Source: Paracentrotus lividus
Taxonomy: Eukaryota; Echinodermata; Echinoidea; Camarodonta; Echinidae
Direction of reading: 5' to 3'
NCBI GenBank assembly: GCA_940671915.1
Contig: CALNVZ010003430.1
Location: forward strand, 14,391,399 to 14,455,398
Length of the DNA: 64,000 bases
This document shows positions 49,732-58,847 of this stretch, in pieces. The stretch's first letter is position 1; every line of letters starts with the position of its first letter. The notes beneath the pieces are model-generated. The model searched no databases, was not told where the DNA came from, and saw only the letters and a program-made list of their open reading frames with translations. A program made the position numbers and the translations under genes.

Positions 49732-50191
49732 TAGGGGCACAGCCAAAATGTTTTGATATGTACATGACTTGTATACGTTCAATGCATGCTTCCCCCCCCC
49801 CCCCCCCAAATAGGGGCGGACGCTTGTGGCACTCCCTGGATCCGCCTCTCCGGATATCCGTAGCAAATTTGCCATGGTATAAAACCTGATGTGTTGAGTT
49901 CGGTTTGTTTGCTCCATGACATTCGAATGCCTGGCTCTATCCCATGAGATAATTCCTCCCGGATATTAGAAAAGGGAACATGAAATATTTTGAAGGAAAT
50001 CTTCGTATTGAGATTGGTATGAGTCATGGATTCACATTCCAATGTATCATATCCTAAAACAAGAATGTCAAGAAATAAGTATTAAAGTTGATCTGAACAT
50101 TTCCCTACATGTATACTGATAAGATGATGGCATGTGGAAAAATCTATGTAATTTTCCTACTCCTGTATCTGTCCCTATGCCGAATTTCCTC

Positions 50192-50246
<55 letters not shown>

Positions 50247-51029
50247 GTGTGTGTGTCTGTCTGTACATGCTGTATAGTTATTCATCGTTATTATTTGCTT
50301 ATTTATTATTTTCGCTATTACAACGAACTCCTCTTTCTCTCTGTGATATGACATATTTCATACAATATCACTTTACAACCATCAATGATATGCCATGTCG
50401 GGCATGTCGTAGTTTAGCAGTTGTACTGAAGGTGGTATTGTATATTTAAACCTGTCTAAACTTTGCATTGCTTATTGTATAATTAGGCATTGGACCCATA
50501 CGGCCCCTTCCCTTTTTAACAAAAACACGTTTCTTTACCTTTTTGCCCAAAATTAGAACGCACTCTTGTTTACAGATACATTAAATTAAAAAAAAAAAAG
50601 ATACATGGTTATGACTAATGGGTATAATGTTTTTTATAGTTTGCCAATTATAGTGATAACCATACAAAAAGAAATTACACAAAAACGTAATAGGCATTCT
50701 GTTTTAAAAATCTGACGACTATTTTTGAGGGGTCCTCTTTCTTATTGTTGTTGGCTGTTGAAAAAGTTCAAGTCTATTTTCATATTAACAATTACTCATG
50801 TATTATTTCCATTACTTTATCAATTGAATCTTACTTCGAAGAATTCTTCCAATTATAAAACAACGTTGATAGGCTACTTCGTGTCAATTCCAACCTAAAA
50901 CAAAGGAAATACCTCACCCAATCATTACTAGATGTGGCTTGTTTAGGTAGGCTGTATGAGATTATATTCTGCCGTGTAATGGTCTTAAATTACCCCCAAC
51001 TTGAGCGGGTAATTGTTTCGGAAATTCGG
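49732..51029. other. No gene recognised
   Basis: Contains a C-run at about 49792-49807 followed by CTGGATCCGCCTCTCCGG, and the TG microsatellite listed separately. No exon could be supported. Confidence 0.5.
50194..50264. repeat. (TG)n microsatellite
   Basis: A long TG run with a few interruptions. Confidence 0.95.
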
Positions 51030-51290
51030 GGTTCGTGAGCGAACATGACGCGATATCCCACCACTATCCCCTCCCTCTCCTTCCCGCCGAACCTCATGGG
51101 GGCAAGGCCGGACCTTCGCCTGGCTGCCTCCAGCTCTGACAGCGGCTTTATGACGCGGTTTGCGCTCGCGCTACGTAAACTGTGTTGATAGCCTTCCCTT
51201 TGTGGCGGACTCAGGTCGGTCACTGTGCTCGGCAGGGGGCGGGGCGGGGTGGGGTGATTATTGCTCCCTCTCCCTCCCCCACCGTGTTTT
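51030..51290. promoter_or_regulatory. GC-rich, CpG-containing block with GC boxes
   Basis: A locally GC-rich block in AT-rich DNA, with several CpGs (GACGCGG, GCTCGCGCTACG) and a GGGGGCGGGGCGGGG cluster at 51235-51250 that fits Sp1-type GC boxes. It could be a promoter of a transcript not recognised here. No exon downstream was identified. Confidence 0.3.
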
Positions 51291-51488
51291 ACCAGTTCAA
51301 TTACTTCTTAATATGTTATTGTAGGTGTGATATTGTCTTTGGACCCATTACCTTAATGTCTTATTCATGTTTCCGTGTTGAATATTGTATACCAAAATTC
51401 GTTGTTAAAACATTTTTATTGCTAAAATTTAATCTTTTTTTAAAAGATCGAGGTTCTTATTTAGCCACCCCTCCCTTTTATATGTTTT

Positions 51489-51492
51489 CTCT

Positions 51493-51551
<59 letters not shown>

Positions 51552-51580
51552 ATCTCTCTCTATCTTCTGCTCTCCCTCTC
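51489..51580. repeat. (CT)n microsatellite
   Basis: A CT dinucleotide array with minor interruptions, extending into CT-rich DNA. Confidence 0.95.
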
Positions 51581-52003
51581 TTTTTTCTTGATTTGTATAC
51601 AGTCATGTCGCATAAGCAAGTTAATATAACGCAGTACAATGTATTGGCTACTAATTTTGTTTAATGATTTACACTTTTAATGTAGAATGTAATTAGTTTA
51701 GATTTCAAAATAATTTGTAATGTGAGATGAGTAGTTTCACTTCTCAATATCTGGTCCAAACGAAGAATTTGTCTAATCGTGTATGAAATACATATCGACT
51801 CTCAAATAGATCTTAAGTAGTTTAAAGTTATAAACGTTTAGCTCTAACACTGCAAGTAAATCCTACAAACCAAATTGATTTGAGAAGTAGTGTGATTGGT
51901 CAATGGTCGTGAACCAGCAAGTTTGCGACATACCCACCCCCAACCTCCCTGATATGAAGATTCGATAGGTCCATGCTCCGTTGATACTGAAATTAACATA
52001 TTC

Positions 52004-52004
<1 letters not shown>

Positions 52005-52062
<58 letters not shown>
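52005..52062. repeat. Poly(T) tract, 58 bases
   Basis: An uninterrupted run of T. Such a length is unstable and may mark an old poly(A) tail in reverse orientation or an assembly estimate. Confidence 0.95.
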
Positions 52063-52404
52063 CATAAACAAACATAATACGAAAAAAATGGTTTATCTTC
52101 GTTTGTTTTGTTTAAAAGACAACAAATCTATTTTCGTTAATAGCCATTTAGCTTTCAAAAGCTAACAACATGGTTTTACGATATGCATGTTTTCGTGAGA
52201 AAAAAAAAATATTGCTTTCAAATCCTCCTATTTCTTTTCTCTCTTTTCTGCTTCAGGATTTCACAAAATGCTTTCTGTGTTGTTTTAGGACATACGCCTT
52301 ATTTTGAGCGGCATACATCTTTTTTTTTTAATAATTATTATGAAACATTCAGTGATATAAAACTGTTTTCCCCCTGTATACCTGTAGCGAACGTGTTGAA
52401 AAAA

Positions 52405-52411
<7 letters not shown>

Positions 52412-52475
<64 letters not shown>
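52412..52475. repeat. Poly(T) tract, 64 bases
   Basis: A second uninterrupted T run, 350 bp after the first. Confidence 0.95.
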
Positions 52476-52479
<4 letters not shown>

Positions 52480-52808
52480 CGGCCGTCATGAAAATCTAAA
52501 GAAAGTCTATGATGTCTCGATAACTTCGCCATCGATGATGTAAGACGGGAGGTAAATTGTAATCAATTAACCCTTTAATTTGATTTCTTCAATATTTTGT
52601 TAACGCATCCATCATGAATTTTTGGGAGTTTCAAAATCATATTTTGCCCCCAATATCAATTATCATGATTATAGGGGCAACTTACTTGCCCCATGCACCC
52701 TCCTAATCAATGCCCCTTTTGGGGGTCATTATGGCTTGTTTGAAGCTGTTTTAGAGGTTTGCTTATTTCGGAATGGACTTGTCATATTTGTTGTCAATAT
52801 GCATCTTG

Positions 52809-53337
52809 CACTCTAAAAACTGAAGTGCTGTTTTTAGCTCTTCAGAGGCTGAAATCAGCACTTTTTACAATCTTGCATAGTGACTGCACTCAAAGTGCTG
52901 TTTAACTACACTCAAAGTGCTGTTTTAGCACTTTCACGTGAACTGAACTTTCAGCAAAAAATGGGCAAAAACGGCGTGACAACGTTGGGATTCGAACCTG
53001 GGTCCTCTGCATGAGAACCGCTGACGAGCACGTTAGACCAATTCACATCTCACGATTGCTAGCAGATCATATTGTTGCATGGTGAAATTTCTTCAAATTT
53101 GCCATAATCATCTACAATGCTGTCATAATTAAATCCAGTTAGCGAGATTTCTGTTGGTCTATTGGTAACGGTCAGCGGTACTCTTCCCGGTTCGAATCCC
53201 ATACCGACATAGAACATTTTTTGTTGATAAATTAAAACTTGGGCAAGTACTAAAATAGCACTTTAGGTGCTGATTTAGAACTTCAAGTGCAGTCACTTTA
53301 CGAGCACCCAGAAATTAGCACTTCAGTTTTTAGAGTG
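52809..53337 (-). mobile_element. Inverted-repeat element with two divergent tRNA-like units, copy B
   Basis: This copy (529 bp) lies in the opposite orientation to copy A and has the same ends (CACTCTAAAAACTGAAGTGC and its complement). The right border is TA and the left is TG, a one-base decay. A minus-strand tRNA-like unit (B box complement at 52988-52998, A box complement near 53031-53040) and a plus-strand unit (A box TGGTCTATTGGTAAC at 53155-53169, B box GGTTCGAATCC at 53189-53199) point outwards. The plus unit is shorter between the boxes than its counterpart in copy A. Confidence 0.88.
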
Positions 53338-55135
53338 TAAGAAGGATTCCTGATATTAAAAATCAACATTATAAGCAGAGCTACAGTGTTCCTGACGAAC
53401 CTCCTCAAAGATATTAACGCATAGCTTATTCATCATCATATGAACAAAAAGATAACAAAATGTCAAAATATCATCTTGTGGCGTTTTGATGACCAATATT
53501 GAACAATTACTGTTGAATTATTTGACACTCTTATTAAAAAGAAGAACTGGGCGGTCATAGAAGCATGCAACCATTTAGGCTACTTTACATGAACGCCAGC
53601 CATGCCTGAGGCTCTGGCAGAGCTAGAGCATGCATGCAGTCAGACATGCTGCTGCGGGGTTCATTATGTGTTTCTCTTGACGCGTCCGAGTTAACTCCAT
53701 CATTAATTACCCGAGCAGGAAGACACAGTTTCCTTCGTACACTCCCGTTAAAGCAATCTTAAAGGGATTGTGAAGCCATCTTAAAGGGAGGGTAACCCAG
53801 TAAAAAGTTGGCGAGCGAGCTGTAGCCAGGAGATTTCTTGTAGACATTGTAGAGAGTAGTGTCAGTGTGAATCAAATTTTTAGCAAAGTGGTACACAATT
53901 ATATTTCAGTGAATTAGCCGCGAGAATGGGGTTTATAGTGATCCAAAACATGAATGCTTAGAAGAAAGTGGAACTTATTTTGTTACTTAGGTCCAGGCGG
54001 GGATGCGAGAGAACTGTGTCCCTCTACCTTCTAATTTGCCGTATGCCCCCCCCCCTCTATTTCCAAATCTTGGCCCCGCCGATGATATTTGAGACAACAT
54101 GATCTAAATGCTGCATCAAATACTAGTAGGACAAGGGTGTTAGGCTATACTGCCTTTTGATTTTTATTATATTTAATTAATTCGTCTAGTTCAAGACATT
54201 GAAACAGCGAGCAAGTCTCGTATTATGTTTGGCAGGATGGCCCACGAAATTTCGAAAGCCGATAATTTGCAACGGGGTCCTAACAAAAGAAGGTTAATTG
54301 AAATGATACGATATCTGGTGGACACGTTAATATCACATTTAAAAAAAATACTATACTGTTTTTAGCACTAAAAAAAAAAACCCATAAAAATATCAATATG
54401 ACAATACGAACAATTATTATCTCTTTATTTTCCATCATTGGTGTCCACATAGGGAATATGCGGGAAATCTTCTACTACGCGTTCTATTGCGGGGTTAAAA
54501 CCATAATCCTCATGACGTCATCAAAGTCATATAACCTTCTCATCAAATCTCCAACATCTTACCATTGTTTATCATAGATATATTAGTTGCTTTTTTTGTC
54601 AGAAATAGAATTCTGCATCTTCACTTGCGAAGGAATTCCAGAGGTGCTCAGTCAAGGCTTATTGACCATAGTAACCAGGGCCTTATCTATTTACGTAAAT
54701 GTCGTTTGGTAAAGTCAAGATTGAAATATCTTTTTGAATACAATAATCGGGAGCTCCTAAATTTGTGAACAAAATAAGGCTAGACGTAACAATATTGTTT
54801 GTCCACAATTTCCCTAAAGAAAACACAATAATATATTGAAATTTAATAATTTATATCAAAATGATTATACAGTGAAATAAATGTAGTCCGGATCGATAAT
54901 TCATTTTCTTTAACTCTTTCTTGAACTTGAACTATGGATAACGTATCTTCAGTTTTCTTGCACTTCAAGGAAGACAGTTACTGATGCTTGCCATTCAGTG
55001 ACTTACCCAGGATACCAACAAATAATTTATGCAAATATTTGGTCAACCGAAGTTTAAGAGTGACATATTCACTTCTTTGAAAGTGGTTAATAAACAGGTA
55101 TATCATTGTATAGTGTGTCTCTGAAAAAAAAAGTA
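53338..55135. other. No gene recognised
   Basis: AT-rich DNA with a C-run near 54047-54054. An open frame at 54565-54768 has no recognisable motif. A single CRE-like TGACGTCA lies at 54513-54520. Confidence 0.5.
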
Positions 55136-56999
55136 GGGGAGACCGGGGATGGACGTTACAAAATTCACATTTTGGGCCAGATAAATCTAATGAAAGTACT
55201 CACACACTCCATTTTGGGTCTGTAGTTAGCCTATTATGTTTGCTAAAACCTGAGGTACATAAAACTTGAAAACATGTAAACACTAATTAACTACAGCTTA
55301 ATTAATGAAGACATTTTTTTTGTAACAACCTACCCCGTATACGGGGTAAGTTGTTACACCATACGGGGTAAATTGTTACATTGTAAACCATATCAATTCT
55401 AGTTGTAAACTTAAGGGGAAGAGGGCGCTATCACTCTACGCAAAGCGAACGCGGCCATAGACTTTTTGTATTTTTTGCCCACATTTTTTTTCACTTTGTT
55501 TCTTGATTATGGCGAGCAACTACCTTTTCAAAGAAATGATCAACTTGAATAAGTACGCTAAGAGTCTGAATTTTTCAAAAATAGGAATAACTTATTGCAA
55601 AGGGGAAAAAAAGTCCTGTCACTTGTGTCAATTCGAAATCCTAGTAAGATCAAATTCCTGTACAATATGGCCAATTTTGCTCTCAAAATAGCTCATACGC
55701 TGCATAGTCATCTTCCTCGATTACGCATAATATATTACACCTTAATGATCAAGCAGTTTTTAAAAGCTTGAATTCTCAGCTTTCCAAATATGGTACATTC
55801 ATTTCGATTGGTAAAAAAAAGTCCTGTCACTTTGAACATTATCACAAACGAATCTTTACACGATGGGTCAATATTTCCCGATATCACATGCATATCGCAT
55901 GTGGACGGCGTCTTCGCAAGATGTGACAAGATCACTATTTATATCATTAATCGTTAGGAACATCAATCTATGTGAAATAAAGATTCTGATTACAACTTTA
56001 GCACAATGGTGTTATAGGCTGCCAAAATGTCCTTTTCCCAATCTGTCTGAAGCATCTACCTACAAAAACTATGATAAAAGTCAATTATTTATTTCATGTC
56101 CATGACTAATTTCCTCGAACGGATCGACTGACAATATACCATTTTACCGACAGGGAAGTTTTCTTAGCGAGTTTTGTACGCTAAAGTAATAATTGCATGC
56201 AGTTGTCAATCGTCGCTTCCCGCCGTTAGCGCGGGTTTTGTTGATGTAGAGCCGTATAATTTTCTGCGCCGCTCAGCTGCATGTATTTCCACTAAACTCA
56301 TGAATGTAATGTTGCGTTCCCTCCTCAAAAATGGACGCGTCTTTATGTTAAGATTTAATGTCATACGTTAGATTTACATTTCACTGGAGTAGAATTGATA
56401 TGATACGGGGAATTTGTTACAATGTGTAAATCTCTTATACCATAACTTTTGTTTCAACTTTTCCAGTTTCTTGGTATCGTTAAGTGAGATCAAGTAGAGC
56501 TCTAGAATAGACTAAAGTAATAATAGAAATATCAAAATATTAACACCTGAAATTGAAACAAAATTATTTTACATGTTAATGTTAATTGGGTAGGTTGTTA
56601 CATCGACATGGTAGGTTGTTGTAACAACCTACCCCATGGGTGATTTTACACATAAAATCAAGTGAGCAAAGCCATTAGGCAGAATTAAAGGGGCATGGCT
56701 CAGGTATATAGGACATACATGTATCTAATATTCACCAATACCAGACTATCATCATGTGCCCTCAGTTGATAGAACTATTACAAATTTTAATTTTGCTCAA
56801 AAATTCACTTGGAACTGTAAAAATGGTTTTGTTGATTTATTTTTAATTAAAACAAGCGAGAAACCTCCAAGACCGGCATTTCATCACAGCTAGGTGTAGG
56901 CCTGTATATAGATGCAGTTAGCACGAACTCTCTTGTTCCCAACTTAGCACACTTAGAACTGTAACAACTGACCCGTGTAACTTCCATCCCCGGTCTCCC
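55136..56999. mobile_element. Element with GGGGAGACCGGGGATGG ends and GTTGTTACA words
   Basis: The left end GGGGAGACCGGGGATGGACG and the right end (complement GGGAGACCGGGGATGGAAG) are flanked by TA (55134-55135 and 57000-57001). Subterminal words such as CGGGGTAAGTTGTTACA and GGTAGGTTGTTACA recur on both sides, in both orientations. Removing the nested element at 55389-56402 leaves about 850 bp of non-coding host element, close in size and layout to the element at 41537. Confidence 0.87.
55389..56402 (-). mobile_element. 1-kb inverted-repeat element, copy B (nested)
   Basis: The ends CATATCAATTCTA and TAGAATTGATATG are exact complements. The interior matches 20807-21783 in reverse orientation, with shared phrases including GCGAGCAACTACCTTTTC, AAAAAGTCCTGTCACTT and TTAAAAGCTTGAATTCTCAG. 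It lies inside the element at 55136-56999 and is therefore the younger insertion. Short open frames (55503-55691 and 55863-56105) are not recognisable proteins. Confidence 0.8.
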
Positions 57000-57488
57000 T
57001 AAGCCAACTTTGAGAGCACATATTAAATTTTATAGCTTTGATAATTGTAAATGATTGTTAATTACGTCAAAGAGTAACTCATATCTATGCAGTGATACAA
57101 AATATTTTCCTTTGATGTCATGAATGATTGAGCATTTGAGCTTTTTAAAAAACCTCTGGCAAAAATCAGCCTTTGGTTTAGAAGCAACCTTTCCTTCTGA
57201 TCATTCATTCATTGAGGTCAACCTTTCTGGCTCCATTCATGCCATTTATATATATGGAACCAAATGTTTCTTGACTGTTAAAATGAAAGGGCTGCTTTCC
57301 CGAACAGGCATAGTAAAAGGCAATTTTGTCAATCTAACATCTTTGCCAAGAAAATGCCAACCGCCAAAGATTTTTATTTCTTAAACAATTAACAATAACT
57401 CACCATACATATAGACCACGGTTGAAGAAACTGACAACTCTTTTACACTTCCCACTGCTGAGTGGCAATGATAACAATAAGCATGATA
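57000..57488. other. No gene recognised
   Basis: An open frame at 57124-57384 has no recognisable motif or splice support. Confidence 0.45.
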
Positions 57489-57746
57489 GGTGGTATCTCA
57501 ATTCGCGGACATGTCCCGCGACGGATACAATGTTAGACGTCTCCGAACTTAGAAAAGTCGCCGGAGACGTCTCCGCGACAATTTTCAAAACTGTCTCAAA
57601 GCAGTTCAAAGAACCGTCAAAGTATGTTCCGCGACTCATGAAACGTCTTGGAGACGTCTCCGCTACGTCTCCGAAAACCGTCTCAAAGTTGTTTCAAATC
57701 CGTCCAAATTGTTTCAATTTAGTTTCCCCAAGTGAGATACCAACCC
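57489..57746. mobile_element. Foldback element of GAGACGTCTCCG words
   Basis: The ends GGTGGTATCTCA and TGAGATACCAACCC are inverted. The interior repeats the palindrome GGAGACGTCTCCG and the words CCGCGAC and CCGTCTCAAAG several times. It resembles the block at 10735-10965. Confidence 0.7.
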
Positions 57747-58335
57747 TTTAAGAAACGATGGAATCTAATTTTTGCAGAGAAATTCATGTCATTCATTAAA
57801 AAACGTAAATAAAAACTGTGGCGTTTACCAATATACAAAAAAAAATACTGGCTGATACAAGGAAAAAACGATGCGTCCCCTTGCACTGCTCCCACCCCAC
57901 CTCTTCTAGTGGTGCGTCTATAGGGGGCACAAAGGGCGCTTTTGCGGGACCCAATCCCGCCACCCTCATCTTAGATCCGTCCCTGTCTCCACCCCCCCCC
58001 CCCCCCCCCGTGAATACTGAGACCTTTATTCAAAGTCAAATGAATCTGGTTGTCAAGCATGGTTGCAACAAATTGCTTTCACTTAAAGGTGAAATAAAAA
58101 CACATATGAATAATATGAATGTCTAATATTTTAATTAATAAATTTCATATATTTCATGCATAATCAGTGAAATAAAGCAATCAACACGGGGATGTTCTCC
58201 TATTTTGTCAGCCCGCATATATGCGGGCTAGTACACAACGGGTTAACTATAACCTTTTAGCTTTTAATCATCTACATATATACCTAAAAAGAACCATAAA
58301 CTTCTGAAATGATTGCCAAATAAAAAAAATATATG
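57747..58335. other. No gene recognised
   Basis: Contains a C-run near 57990-58010 preceded by TTAGATCCGTCCCTGTC. Confidence 0.5.
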
Positions 58336-58690
58336 CACTGTTAGAAAAAATTAAACAAGTTGTTTAAAATCTTAAACAACTGCGTGTTAACCGTGAATCG
58401 CACAGCAATTGTTTAAAAATTAAACAACATGTAGTTGGTAATAAACTTTAACACTCTTGTTGTTTAAAAGTTTAAACAAACCTGATTTAATGGTTGTTAA
58501 AATATCCACAGTATTGTTTAACGCTTCTCTCCAAAAATAAAAAAACGCTCCAACTTTTGGTTAACGCGGCCGGTTTTCGAACTCCACGACCATTCGATAA
58601 AAGGCAACGCTCTATCCACTGAGCCAACCACATCTGAAGTACAAAATTAAATTAGTGTGAGGCATAATTCTTCACCATGACTGAAATGTT
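58336..58690 (-). mobile_element. TTGTTTAA-word element with a tRNA-like unit
   Basis: It begins CACTGTTAGAAAAAATTAAA, followed by many copies of TTGTTTAA/TTAAACAA, then a minus-strand tRNA-like unit: A box GTTGGCTCAGTGGATAGAGC (complement near 58609-58628) and a B-box relic GAGTTCGAAAA (complement at 58574-58584). The A box matches the SINE at 37850. The layout (CACT-type end, word arm, tRNA-like unit facing the word arm) is like one half of the elements at 49203 and 52809. The other end was not found. Confidence 0.6.
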
Positions 58691-58847
58691 GCCCGATTTA
58701 CCTTGCATGTAACGAATGATGCGATTAGCTCATGCACTATCACGTGACATAAATTGTAAAGCGCTTAGAGATGAAATTGTTTCATATTAGGCTATATAAA
58801 TCGCAACATTATTATTATTATTATTTGCCTCGGCGCCGGCCTGTTAA

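Noticed and set aside
49312-53205. Four candidate functional tRNA genes
   Set aside because: A and B boxes are present but no convincing acceptor stem pairing could be found, and all lie inside mobile elements.
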